From: an uncultured Caryophanales bacterium
GTDB taxonomy: Bacteria > Bacillota_I > Bacilli_A > RF39 > UBA660
Direction: 5' to 3'
DNA length: 64,000 bases
Assembly: GCA_946628005.1 (NCBI GenBank)
Contig: CAMOWA010000004.1
Span: forward strand, 1-64,000
The position numbers and the translations under genes are program-made. The notes below the pieces were generated by a model. It was not told where the DNA came from and did not search any database. It saw nothing but the letters and a program-made list of their open reading frames with translations. The first letter of the stretch is position 1. Each line of letters begins with the position of its first letter. Shown piece after piece: positions 19,850 through 29,477 of the stretch.

Positions 19850-21133
19850 CTAGTGGTTTTTTAATTTATGATAGGTTTTAAATGCTAAATTATATATTTT
19901 ATACCAAAAATTTGAGATTACTAGGTCATATTCTCCAATTAGTTCTACTACATGTCCACCAAAACTTTTTTTAAATAAATAAAGTCCATATAATGGATTT
20001 TCTTTTCTGAAATCACCTGTTATTCCATAAAAATTATATCTTTTATAACCATGTTCTATTGCATATTTTATTCCTGCGTAGTGAACAGTATATGCTGATT
20101 GAAATTGTAACAAGTTATCATCTGTTCCTCCAAATAGAGATAGTACTTCATTTCCATATATCAAAAATAATATTGTTCCTAAATTTTTTTTCTTACCATA
20201 CTCTTTTTTATATGTGTTTATTTTTTGTAATTGTTTTTCTAATCTTTCAATTGAATCTTTATCTTTTTTATTTGATGTTTCATATTTTTTCTCATTCATT
20301 TTTAGTAAATTGTTATCATGCTTATAAATTCTATCCTTTAAATTTTTCTCTATTTCTTCTTTTTCTTTTATTGTGTTTTTTTCATATTCTTCAAAATCTA
20401 TTTCAGCAATTAATATTTTTAATATTCCACTATCATGAAGATTATCCCACATTGCTTCATAGTATGATAAAGGTCTATCAATAAAATCTCTTCTATCTCC
20501 AGTGTGTTCCATAATACTTTTAAATATTGGTATTTCTTCTTTTGTTATTTCTCTTGTTTTAATACTCGATTTTTCATTTTTTCTTAGGATTTGTCTTGTT
20601 TTAGATTCCATTTCTTTTAAAACTTCTTCTTCTGTTTTCCCGTTTATTTCGATTACATGCATCCATCGTGGTTGCAATGTATCTTGCATAGTATTAAAAC
20701 CAAAAAATTTATATCCTATTTTTTTTAAATTTTCAACTGCTTTTTTATTATTATATCCATTTTCAACAATCTGTCCATTATTATCTCTTTCTTGATATTC
20801 AACGTATGGATCTATTTTTACAAATATACCTTTTTCTTTTTTTATATATTTTTTTAATTCATTTGTAAATTCTTTTAATAGTTCATAGTCATTATAATCT
20901 ATTAGAAAGCCTCTTGGAGAATAAAATATTTTTTTCTTTATTATTGGTAGTTCTTTAGCAAGAATTAAAGCAGCTGCTTTTATTTTTTTTTCTTCTTTTA
21001 ATCCAATATAGTGAGCTTTCCATCCATTGACTTTTTTTAAATTTGCCCATTCTTCTGTTTGATGGAATGTTATTTGGTCATGATTATCAGCATATTTTTT
21101 AAAATCACTTTTCGTCAGATTTACTAATTTCAT
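19850..21133 (-). CDS. FemXAB-family aminoacyltransferase (peptidoglycan interpeptide bridge)
   Basis: FemX/MurM-like: FHQTEEWANLKK, YSPRGFLIDY, RQILRKNEKSSIKTRE, coiled-coil arm, YAIEHGYKRYNFYGITGDF...GLYLFKKSFGG. Confidence 0.9.
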   Translation of the reverse strand: MKLVNLTKSDFKKYADNHDQITFHQTEEWANLKKVNGWKAHYIGLKEEKKIKAAALILAKELPIIKKKIFYSPRGFLIDYNDYELLKEFTNELKKYIKKEKGIFVKIDPYVEYQERDNNGQIVENGYNNKKAVENLKKIGYKFFGFNTMQDTLQPRWMHVIEINGKTEEEVLKEMESKTRQILRKNEKSSIKTREITKEEIPIFKSIMEHTGDRRDFIDRPLSYYEAMWDNLHDSGILKILIAEIDFEEYEKNTIKEKEEIEKNLKDRIYKHDNNLLKMNEKKYETSNKKDKDSIERLEKQLQKINTYKKEYGKKKNLGTILFLIYGNEVLSLFGGTDDNLLQFQSAYTVHYAGIKYAIEHGYKRYNFYGITGDFRKENPLYGLYLFKKSFGGHVVELIGEYDLVISNFWYKIYNLAFKTYHKLKNH

Positions 21134-22457
21134 TTTCTAGCTCCCTTTTGCTTTTTTTTCTTACTATTTTTCTATATATTGGTACTAATTTTGTAAATAT
21201 AAAATACATTGGTTTGTTTACAATATAGTCCCATTCTCCTATAAATTCTATATAATCTCCGCCAAATTTCTTTTTAAATTCGTGTAATCCTAATCTTGGA
21301 TTATCTTCACTTAAATCTCCTATTGTTCCAAATTGGTCATATATTTCTATTCCTTTTTCTTTACAATATTTTATATGCTCTAAATATGTATTATAGTTAA
21401 CGTATGTTTCTGAAAGGTCGTTATGATTACCTGCATATAAAACCCAGGCTTTATTTCCATATTCAATTATCATATGAGCACTTAGTGTTATGTTTTGTCC
21501 ATATTTTTTTTTGCATTCTTTATATTTTTCAATATCTTTTAGGATATTTTCTTTTTGTTTTGTTAATTCATTTAACTTTGCTTTTGCACTTTTACTTAAA
21601 TTATCAATTGGTAATATGGATATTTGATTGTTTACATCTTTTAAATTTTTTTCTAGTGCTTTTATTGTTTTTTGAAAATGTATTTTACCTAGAAAAAGTG
21701 TTGCTTTTGTATTTTCATTACCATTAAATATTTCATATAATGTTTTATAGTATTCTTCATTGTGAGATATAAAATCTTTTCTATTTTCTGTTAGCATCAT
21801 TAGATGATAAAATTCATGTATATCTTTTGATGTACCTATTACTACTTCAGTCTCTAATTTCTTACTTTTTGCTATTCTTTGTTTTGTTGTTTTTGAGAAA
21901 TGATTTTCAATTTCTTCCATTGTTTGATTTAAATCAATTCGAAATGTATATCTTGGTTGCATTGTTTCAAAATTTTTTGTATAACCTTGATGTTTAAATC
22001 CTAAGGCTTTTAATGATTGAAATATTTCGTCATACTTTGGATTTGTTTTTACTTCGTTTTTATAATTTGTGCTGCATTTTATTATATCAGGATCTATTTT
22101 TAAAAATATTGCTTTTTTTCTTTTAATGAATTCTATTGTTTTTTCTGTCATTTCTTTTAATATTTCTTTGTTATTATATTCTACTACAAATCCTCTTGGA
22201 GAATAGAAATAACTATAGTTTAACGGTAATTTTTTTTCAAGAATTAAAGCAGCTCCAACAATTTTTCCTTCGTCTGTTTCTAAACCTAAATAATAAGGTG
22301 TTAAGTTTTTTTCTGCTTTAGCAAATTCGCCCCATGATAAAGATTGTAAAAAGTGTGATTTTGTTTTGTGTGTTTTTACAAAATTGTCGTATTTGTTTTT
22401 GTCGATTTGATTAAGTCTTAACATTTTTCTCACTTCCCTTATTAATAAGTATAACAT
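21105..22457 (-). CDS. FemXAB-family aminoacyltransferase (second tandem copy)
   Basis: FLQSLSWGEFAKAEK, YFYSPRGFVVEY, TKQRIAKSKKLE, coiled-coil arm, GIEIYDQFGTIGDLSEDNPRLGLHEFKKKFGGDYIEFIGEWD. Start likely downstream at MLRLNQ. Confidence 0.9.
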   Translation of the reverse strand: MLYLLIREVRKMLRLNQIDKNKYDNFVKTHKTKSHFLQSLSWGEFAKAEKNLTPYYLGLETDEGKIVGAALILEKKLPLNYSYFYSPRGFVVEYNNKEILKEMTEKTIEFIKRKKAIFLKIDPDIIKCSTNYKNEVKTNPKYDEIFQSLKALGFKHQGYTKNFETMQPRYTFRIDLNQTMEEIENHFSKTTKQRIAKSKKLETEVVIGTSKDIHEFYHLMMLTENRKDFISHNEEYYKTLYEIFNGNENTKATLFLGKIHFQKTIKALEKNLKDVNNQISILPIDNLSKSAKAKLNELTKQKENILKDIEKYKECKKKYGQNITLSAHMIIEYGNKAWVLYAGNHNDLSETYVNYNTYLEHIKYCKEKGIEIYDQFGTIGDLSEDNPRLGLHEFKKKFGGDYIEFIGEWDYIVNKPMYFIFTKLVPIYRKIVRKKSKRELENEISKSDEK

Positions 22458-22486
22458 AGTTAAGAAAAATGAGTATCTATTTATTT

Positions 22487-22657
22487 TTAAATCATATAAT
22501 AATTGTCATCTTTTTTTAGATAATTGTTTTTTTCTGTTTCAATTCTATTAATTTTTTCTTCTAAATATTTTATTTTTTCTTCTAACTTTTTTATCTCTTC
22601 TATTACGTTATAATAGTTATTTATATTTTGGGATATTGGTATAGGATAATTTATCAT
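22487..22657 (-). CDS. Small coiled-coil protein (56 aa), absent from the ORF track
   Basis: Reverse-strand reading MINYPIPISQNINNYYNVIEEIKKLEEKIKYLEEKINRIETEKNNYLKKDDNYYMI*; GGTG upstream of ATG. Confidence 0.5.
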   Translation of the reverse strand: MINYPIPISQNINNYYNVIEEIKKLEEKIKYLEEKINRIETEKNNYLKKDDNYYMI

Positions 22658-22751
22658 ATTTTCACCATCTTTTTTTTGTTATTTAATATATATTATGCAA
22701 AAATCTTTTTTTATGTTAAAATATTTGTAAATGTTTAAATGGGAGATAATT

Positions 22752-23384
22752 ATGCGTTTAAGAAATGTTAAAAACAAGGAAGAAATAATGGATAATGCTT
22801 CATTTTTGATAACTAATCCTATGGATTATCGCGGAAGATGGAAAGATTATTTTTCTAATAATAATCCAATTTATCTTGAAATTGGAATGGGAAAAGGAAA
22901 ATTTATAATTGAAAATGCTAAAAAATATCCTAATATTAATTTTATTGGAATTGAAAAATATGATAATGTATTAGTTAAAGCTATTAAGGAATGTTCTGAT
23001 AAGTTAGATAATCTTGTTTTTATTAGATATGATGCTTTATATATTGATGATATATTTTTTCATGATGTTGATTTATTGTATCTTAATTTTTCGGATCCAT
23101 GGCCTAAGAAGAGGCATCATAATAGAAGATTAACTAGTCCTGTTTTTTTAAATAAATATAAAGTTATTTTTTCAGGTGATTCTATTATCGAGTTTAGAAC
23201 GGATAATAGAGATTTATTTCAATATTCGTTAGTTAGTTTTAGTCAAAACGGGTACATATTTGAAGATGTTTCCATGGATTTACATCACGATAATATGCCT
23301 CTTATTACTACAGAGTACGAAGATAAATTTTCTTCTGATAATTATCCTATTTATTATGTTAAATGTTTTTCTAAAAATGTCTAA
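22752..23384 (+). CDS. trmB: tRNA (guanine-N7-)-methyltransferase
   Basis: YLEIGMGKGKFIIENA, FIGIEKYDNVLVKA, LNFSDPWPKKRHHNRRLTSPVFLNKY. Confidence 0.95.
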   Translation: MRLRNVKNKEEIMDNASFLITNPMDYRGRWKDYFSNNNPIYLEIGMGKGKFIIENAKKYPNINFIGIEKYDNVLVKAIKECSDKLDNLVFIRYDALYIDDIFFHDVDLLYLNFSDPWPKKRHHNRRLTSPVFLNKYKVIFSGDSIIEFRTDNRDLFQYSLVSFSQNGYIFEDVSMDLHHDNMPLITTEYEDKFSSDNYPIYYVKCFSKNV

Positions 23385-23455
23385 TGTAGTAAATCTTTCT
23401 AAAAAAATTTACCATTTAGAAAAAAAATGGTATAATGTAAAAGAGTAGGTGTCAT

Positions 23456-24112
23456 ATGAAAAGGTTATTTATTTTACTCTCTATTACTTTTCTTCTTACA
23501 GGATGTAGTGTATCTAGATTATATCCGGATCATATTGATGATAATCTTGAGATACTTTTAGGTAAAAATAATAATGTTTATAATGCGTATTATGAAGGAT
23601 ATAAATACTATTTGCCTAAAGGTATTCAGATAATGAACAAAGAAGATTATAATGCTTTATTAAAAGACAGTCATGGAAATCGTTATTATTTGTATGTTGA
23701 TGTAATTAGTTATTTTCATAAAAGTGTTAATGATTATAAAGTTTCTAATAATTCTTATTATTCTAAGAAATTGAGTTTTAATAAAAAAACAGGATATTTA
23801 CAAATCGATAAAATTGATTCTAAATATTTTATTCAATATGTTTTTAATTATGCAAAAATAGAAGCTTATGTTGATAAGAAAGATTTGGATGAGTCTATCT
23901 GGTATATGAGTTCTATTTTAGGTACTATTAAGTTTAATGATACTATTTTAGAAAGTTTAATTGGTGAAAATGCTTTGGATTATAAAGAAGAAGACTATAC
24001 TTTATTTAAAGCAGACTCTTCTAAAGAATCTTTTTTAGATGTTGTTGAGCGAGAAGAGACTGATAAATATAAGAAAGATATAGAAGATGAAAAAATTGAA
24101 TTAAATGATTAA
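23456..24112 (+). CDS. Putative lipoprotein
   Basis: Signal with lipobox LLTGC; no other domain recognised. Confidence 0.75.
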   Translation: MKRLFILLSITFLLTGCSVSRLYPDHIDDNLEILLGKNNNVYNAYYEGYKYYLPKGIQIMNKEDYNALLKDSHGNRYYLYVDVISYFHKSVNDYKVSNNSYYSKKLSFNKKTGYLQIDKIDSKYFIQYVFNYAKIEAYVDKKDLDESIWYMSSILGTIKFNDTILESLIGENALDYKEEDYTLFKADSSKESFLDVVEREETDKYKKDIEDEKIELND

Positions 24113-24129
24113 GATAAAGAGGTGTACTC

Positions 24130-25266
24130 ATGGGTGTATTAGATAAAATAAAAAATGCTCTTTTTGAGGTAGAATATGTTGAAGTAGAAGAACCGCCTGA
24201 GAAAGAAAAAAAAATAAAAGAAAAAAAAATTAAGGAAAAAAAGGAAACTTCTAAACCTATTGCTAAAAAAATTGTTTTGCCAGGAAGAAAAGAAGAAAAA
24301 ATTGAGGAACTACAAGAAGAAGAGTTAAAAGATGAAGATTTTGAAATTCGACCAAAGGATGAAAATGTTAAGCAAGTTTCTCATGAAGAGTTTAAATTTA
24401 TGGATGATAATGATTTTAAAGTTGAAGAAGAATATCCTGTGGAAGAACCTAAAATATTATCTGTTGTATCTGATATAAAGAATGAGAATGTTGTAGATGA
24501 GAATAATTCTTATGAGGAATATAATCGTGATAATAAGCAAGATGACTATTATTCTTCTCCTTCATATTCTAGAGAAGAGTATCGTTCTTCTCATGTTTCT
24601 CATGAAAGTAGACCTTATGGTGTTGATAATTCATATAATGTTTCTATGCATGAATATGGAACTTATGAAAAGAAGGAAGAAAGGACAACTTTTAAGCCTA
24701 GTCCAATTATTTCACCAATTTATGGAATCTTAGATAAGAATTATAAAAAAGAAGATGTAAAAGAAAAAAAGGAAGTTCGATTAAGTAGTTCATTTTCACG
24801 AAGAAATGTAAGTGTTGATGAAATACGAAATAAAGCTTATGGTGATTCTTCTATTGAAGAGAATATTGATTCTACTACAAAAGGGGATACTTCTTTTGAA
24901 GTGGAAGATGATGATGAAAATTTACTAGTTGATTTAAGTGATCAAACTAAGCCTGAAGTTAAAGAATTAACTATGGGAGATGCTATGGAGTATTTTCAAG
25001 ATTTAGGTTTGGAATATAATGTAGATTACGTTGATGTTAGTAAAGAAAAAAGTATACCAAGAAACAATCAAGAAATTAAAAAAGAAGAAGAATTAGCTGA
25101 AGAGGCAATAGATGAGGTGATAAATGAAGAAAATAAAAAGCAACAGGAAAAAGAAGAGATTACGCCTAAGATTATTGATGTAAAAGAAGAATCAAATCAA
25201 ATTGATGATAATGATGATGATAATTTATTTGACTTGATTGATTCAATGTATCAGGAAGATAATTAG
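24130..25266 (+). CDS. Highly charged, Glu/Lys-rich hypothetical protein
   Basis: 378-aa ORF, low-complexity acidic/basic segments; RBS gaggtg. Confidence 0.7.
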   Translation: MGVLDKIKNALFEVEYVEVEEPPEKEKKIKEKKIKEKKETSKPIAKKIVLPGRKEEKIEELQEEELKDEDFEIRPKDENVKQVSHEEFKFMDDNDFKVEEEYPVEEPKILSVVSDIKNENVVDENNSYEEYNRDNKQDDYYSSPSYSREEYRSSHVSHESRPYGVDNSYNVSMHEYGTYEKKEERTTFKPSPIISPIYGILDKNYKKEDVKEKKEVRLSSSFSRRNVSVDEIRNKAYGDSSIEENIDSTTKGDTSFEVEDDDENLLVDLSDQTKPEVKELTMGDAMEYFQDLGLEYNVDYVDVSKEKSIPRNNQEIKKEEELAEEAIDEVINEENKKQQEKEEITPKIIDVKEESNQIDDNDDDNLFDLIDSMYQEDN

Positions 25267-25280
25267 AAAGAGGTGATTTT

Positions 25281-25556
25281 TTGGAGATAAATGTATTTTT
25301 ATCAATGCTTTTATATATTGCTGCTATTGTTTTAGTTATTGTTTTTATTATTGTTGGAATAAAATTAATTGGTATTTTAGATAAAGCAGATAAGGTTATC
25401 GATAATTTGGATGAAAAGGTTCATTCATTTGATAATGCATTTAATGTTTTGAGTAAGACAGCAGATGGATTTGCTAATATTAGTAATTCGTTCATGTTTA
25501 GTGTTAGTAGTGCTATATCTAAAATATTTAAGAGAAAAATAAAGGAGGAAGATTAA
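25281..25556 (+). CDS. DUF948-like membrane protein (TTG start)
   Basis: TTG after AGAGGTGAT; N-term TM then FDNAFNVLSKTADGFANISNS; precedes YtxH-like gene as DUF948 genes often do. Confidence 0.7.
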   Translation: MEINVFLSMLLYIAAIVLVIVFIIVGIKLIGILDKADKVIDNLDEKVHSFDNAFNVLSKTADGFANISNSFMFSVSSAISKIFKRKIKEED

Positions 25557-25958
25557 ATGAGAAAAGATAGTAGAGGAATAGGAAAAATTATATTTGGAGC
25601 TGCATTGGGAGCTGGTTTAGGTTTATTGTTTGCTCCTAAAAAAGGTAGTGAAACAAGGGAGGATTTAAAAAATAAATTAGATGATTTATTAAATCAAATT
25701 AAAAATATTGATGTAGATGATGTTAGAAAAGAATTTAATAAAAAGGTTGAAGAAATAAAGCTAGAGTTATCTGATTTAGATAAAGAAAAAGTTTTGGATA
25801 TTGCTAAAGAAAAAGGACAAGATTTAAAAGAAAAAGCACAAGATTTAGTTGAACTTGCTAAAGAAAAAGGAACACCTGCTTTAAAAAAGAGTGCAGAGTC
25901 TATTTTAGAAAATGTAATTAAAGTTTCTAAAGATGTTTTAAAAAAATTAGATAATTAA
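25557..25958 (+). CDS. YtxH-domain protein
   Basis: IIFGAALGAGLGLLFAPKKGSETREDLKNKLDDL is the typical YtxH N-terminus. Confidence 0.88.
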   Translation: MRKDSRGIGKIIFGAALGAGLGLLFAPKKGSETREDLKNKLDDLLNQIKNIDVDDVRKEFNKKVEEIKLELSDLDKEKVLDIAKEKGQDLKEKAQDLVELAKEKGTPALKKSAESILENVIKVSKDVLKKLDN

Positions 25959-25964
25959 TTTATG

Positions 25965-25988
25965 AGTGACTTTAAATAGTCACTTTTT
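25965..25988 (+). terminator. Rho-independent terminator
   Basis: gtgactttaaatagtcac + T5. Confidence 0.75.
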
Positions 25989-26040
25989 AGTATTTTGACT
26001 TATTGCATTGTACGTTTTTTTGTGATAGAATTAATTTAAT

Positions 26041-26235
26041 TTTGATGAAGAGTTTTTAGTAGAATTAATAATGTTTAATAGAGACTTAGTGTTTGGTGAA
26101 AACTAAGAGTATTATTATTTTGAATTACAGGCTTGGAGAAAATCGTTACTCGCGTTAAGAGAAAGAGTGCATGTTTTATACATGAATTAAGGTGGTACCG
26201 CGAATATTCGTCCTTATGGATGATTTCGTGTTTTT
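26041..26235 (+). promoter_or_regulatory. T-box leader (tyrosine), upstream of CYTH gene and tyrS
   Basis: AAGGTGGTACCGCGAATATTCGTCCTTAT core, terminator T9; candidate specifier UAC at 26126-26128 followed by A. Confidence 0.9.
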
Positions 26236-26250
26236 TTTTAGGAGGATTTT

Positions 26251-26796
26251 ATGCATACTGAATATGAAGTTAGGGTATTAGAAATTGATTCTACTTCTGT
26301 TTTTTCAAAGTTAGAAGAAATAGGTGCTGAATTAGAATGGGATTTGTTGCAAAGACGTTATGTTTATGATTTTATTCCAAAAGTTAATGGAAAGTGGATT
26401 AGACTAAGAACAAATGGTGATAAAACTACATTGACCATTAAAAATTTAGTTTCTTCAGAAATTGATGGTACTCAAGAATTGGAAATTAGAGTGGATGACT
26501 TTGATAAAACAAATCTCGTTTTAAATGAACTTGGATATGAAGCAAGAAGTTATCAGGAAAATAGAAGAGTACAATATAAGTATGAAGATGTGGAAATTGA
26601 TGTAGATTCTTGGCCTGGGATACCCACTTTCTTAGAAATAGAAGGTCCTAGTGAAGAAAAAGTATATGAGATATTATTTAAATTAGGATTTAAAAAGGAT
26701 GATTGTACTACTTTGGATATAGATAGTATTTATAAAAAATATGGAATTGAATTAGATAGTATTAAGAAATTAAAATTTGAGGAGGAGATAAAATGA
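26251..26796 (+). CDS. CYTH-domain protein (class IV adenylate cyclase/triphosphatase superfamily)
   Basis: N-term EYEVRV (ExExK-like with Arg), WIRLRTNGDKTTLTIK, QELEIRVDD, EIDVDSWPGIPTFLEIEG. Confidence 0.88.
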   Translation: MHTEYEVRVLEIDSTSVFSKLEEIGAELEWDLLQRRYVYDFIPKVNGKWIRLRTNGDKTTLTIKNLVSSEIDGTQELEIRVDDFDKTNLVLNELGYEARSYQENRRVQYKYEDVEIDVDSWPGIPTFLEIEGPSEEKVYEILFKLGFKKDDCTTLDIDSIYKKYGIELDSIKKLKFEEEIK

Positions 26797-28019
26797 CATT
26801 ATATGAAGATTTAAAATGGAGAGGGCTTATACAAGATATAAGTAGTCCTGCTTTAATAGAAAGATTAAATAATGGGGGAATGACTTTTTATATTGGTACT
26901 GATCCAACTGCCGATTCTATGCATATTGGACATTACTCATCATTTCTTATATCTAAACGTCTTGCTAAAGCTGGGCATCATCCTTTATTATTGGTTGGTG
27001 GAGCAACTGGTTTAATTGGGGATCCTAAACCTACTGCTGAAAGGCCTATTATAAGTAAAGAAGAGGTTGAAAAAAATATTAAAGGTTTAACAGCTCAAGC
27101 TAAGAAAATATTTGGTTTTGAAGTTGTTAATAATTGGGATTGGACAAAAGATATTAATATTTGTGATTTTTTAAGAGATTATGGTAAATATTTTAATATT
27201 AATTATATGCTTGCTAAAGATCATGTAAAGTCTAGAATGGATGTAGGGATAACATATGCAGAATTTTCTTATATGTTGTTGCAAGCTATGGATTTTTACT
27301 ATCTTTATAAAAACTATAATTGTGAGTTACAAGTTGCTGGTTCTGATCAGTGGGGTAATATTACTTCTGGAATTGAACTTATTCGTAAAAAACTTGATAA
27401 GGAAGCTTATGGTATGGTTATGCCTCTTGTTACTGATTCAACTGGTAAAAAATTTGGAAAAACAGAAGGAAATGCTTTATGGTTAGATGAAGATAAAACT
27501 TCTTCGTATGAGTTATATCAATATTTGATTAATTTAGATGATTCTATGATTATAGATTATTTAAAAAAATTAACATTTTTAAGTAAGAATGAAATAGAGA
27601 AAATTGCTTTAGAAAATGAAAAATCTCCTGAAAAAAGAATTGCTCATAAGGCATTAGCTCGCGAGATAATAACTGATTTACATGGAGAAGAAAGTTATTT
27701 GGAAGCTGTTAAGATAAGTGAGTCTTTATTTAGTGGGGATATTAAGAATTTTACTGCTAAAGATATTGAAGTTGCATTTAAAGGATTAACTCCATTTGAA
27801 ATAAATGAAGATTTAAATATAGTTGATTTACTAGTAAATAGTGGAGTATGTTCTAGTAAGAGAGAAGCTAGAGAATTTATTTCTAATAATTCTATTTCTA
27901 TTAATGGAGAAAAAATTACTGATTTAGATTATACTATAACTAAAGATAAGTGTATTGAAAATAAATATTTAGTTATTCGTAGAGGAAAGAAAAAATATTT
28001 TATAATTGTTTACAAATAG
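26793..28019 (+). CDS. tyrS: Tyrosyl-tRNA synthetase
   Basis: YIGTDPTADSMHIGHYSS, GGATGLIGDPKPTAERP, VAGSDQWGNITSGIELIRK, KFGKTEGNALWLD; C-term S4-like domain. Confidence 0.97.
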   Translation: MTLYEDLKWRGLIQDISSPALIERLNNGGMTFYIGTDPTADSMHIGHYSSFLISKRLAKAGHHPLLLVGGATGLIGDPKPTAERPIISKEEVEKNIKGLTAQAKKIFGFEVVNNWDWTKDINICDFLRDYGKYFNINYMLAKDHVKSRMDVGITYAEFSYMLLQAMDFYYLYKNYNCELQVAGSDQWGNITSGIELIRKKLDKEAYGMVMPLVTDSTGKKFGKTEGNALWLDEDKTSSYELYQYLINLDDSMIIDYLKKLTFLSKNEIEKIALENEKSPEKRIAHKALAREIITDLHGEESYLEAVKISESLFSGDIKNFTAKDIEVAFKGLTPFEINEDLNIVDLLVNSGVCSSKREAREFISNNSISINGEKITDLDYTITKDKCIENKYLVIRRGKKKYFIIVYK

Positions 28020-28098
28020 AAAGTATTATTTTTAATATTTTCTTTTCTTTTCTAGATTAATTTAGTTTGTTTTGATACAATGATAATGGAGGAATTAT

Positions 28099-29250
28099 AT
28101 GAGGAAGATACATTGGTTTTTTTTGTTAATTATTTTTATTGTTATTATTTTAGGTTTTATTATTCTTTTTTCAAGGAAAAAAACTTTTTTCTATTTTGAT
28201 GGAGTAGTTTCCATTGACAAGAGTGATACAAAATATGTTGCTGTTGGATATAATAATGATAATGATTTACATTATAATAAGGCTAAATTAACCATGTATG
28301 ATACTGATAAAAATAAGTTGTTTGAAAAACTTTATAATATTGGAATAAAAAGTGCTTTTAATGATGTTATTTTTGATGATGGTGATGTTGTAGCAGTTGG
28401 GAATTATGTTAAGAAAAAAGAACTGAAAAAGAACTATGCAACTGGAGTTATTGTGAAATATGATTCTAAAGGTAATATCATTTTTGATAAAAGTTATCAT
28501 AAATATTCTTTTACTACTTTTAATAGTATATATAATTTTAATGATTATTATTATGTAGTAGGACAAAGTTTTTCTTCTAATGAGGGAGGGGCGGTTTTAC
28601 TTAAAATTGATAAAGAAGGAAATATTATTTGGGAGAAGTATTCTGATAAGGGAAATAGTTCTCTTTATCAGGATTTAATTATTATTGATAATTCTATTTA
28701 TGTTGTAGGTGGATTTGATAATAAAGGTATAATTGATAAATATGATTTAGATGGTAATTATTTAACTGGTTCCATATATGATAATATTGATAAAGAAGGG
28801 TTTACTGATATTGCTTCAAATCAGTTAAGTATTTATGTTGTTGGAGCAAGTTTTTCTGATGATAATTCTTCTGATGCTTTAATTGTTAAATATAATATGG
28901 ATTGTGAATTTGAAAAAGAAACTTTATATCATAATGATGGTTTGACAAAATATCATAAGTTAATTATTGATGATGATTCTCTTATTACTATAGGAAGCAT
29001 TACAATAAAAAATAAAAATAAAAAGGATGAAGTTATACATAATGGAGTAATTGGTAAATATAATTTGGATCTTGAAGAGAGATCTGTTTCTGTAAATGAA
29101 GATGAAAGAGATGATTATTTTAAAGATATTTTTTTAGAAAATAATAATTATATAGTGGTTGGCTATTCTGCCTATGAAGATGGAAATTACTATAGTAAAT
29201 TTATTCGATTTAGTGATGCTTTAAAAGTATTAAGTGTTGATTCTTATTAA
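28099..29250 (+). CDS. Membrane-anchored repeat (beta-propeller-like) hypothetical protein
   Basis: N-term TM; recurrent VVG...-KYD..GN(Y/I)... repeats. Confidence 0.65.
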   Translation: MRKIHWFFLLIIFIVIILGFIILFSRKKTFFYFDGVVSIDKSDTKYVAVGYNNDNDLHYNKAKLTMYDTDKNKLFEKLYNIGIKSAFNDVIFDDGDVVAVGNYVKKKELKKNYATGVIVKYDSKGNIIFDKSYHKYSFTTFNSIYNFNDYYYVVGQSFSSNEGGAVLLKIDKEGNIIWEKYSDKGNSSLYQDLIIIDNSIYVVGGFDNKGIIDKYDLDGNYLTGSIYDNIDKEGFTDIASNQLSIYVVGASFSDDNSSDALIVKYNMDCEFEKETLYHNDGLTKYHKLIIDDDSLITIGSITIKNKNKKDEVIHNGVIGKYNLDLEERSVSVNEDERDDYFKDIFLENNNYIVVGYSAYEDGNYYSKFIRFSDALKVLSVDSY

Positions 29251-29269
29251 ATGGTAAATTGTTAAAAAA

Positions 29270-29313
29270 CGGGCTGTTCAGAACTAAAATAATTAGATTC
29301 TGAATTGCTCTTT
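29270..29313 (+). terminator. Terminator-like hairpin
   Basis: ctgttcagaa...ttctgaattg + T8. Confidence 0.6.
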
Positions 29314-29477
29314 TTTTGGTTATAAAACCCCTCGAAAATTCAATGTTTTCAAGACAAAATGTAATATAATAATCTTGCTTAAGAATTTTATTCCATAAAA
29401 CATTTTAATAATTTATTAAAAAAATCGGTTTTAATGATTTCTAACATGTAATATTTTTGTTTGGAATTTGTTAAAAA

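Noticed and set aside
20059-20795. Plus-strand ORFs antisense to femX-like genes
   Set aside because: Leu/Phe-rich shadow translations of lysine-rich minus-strand genes.
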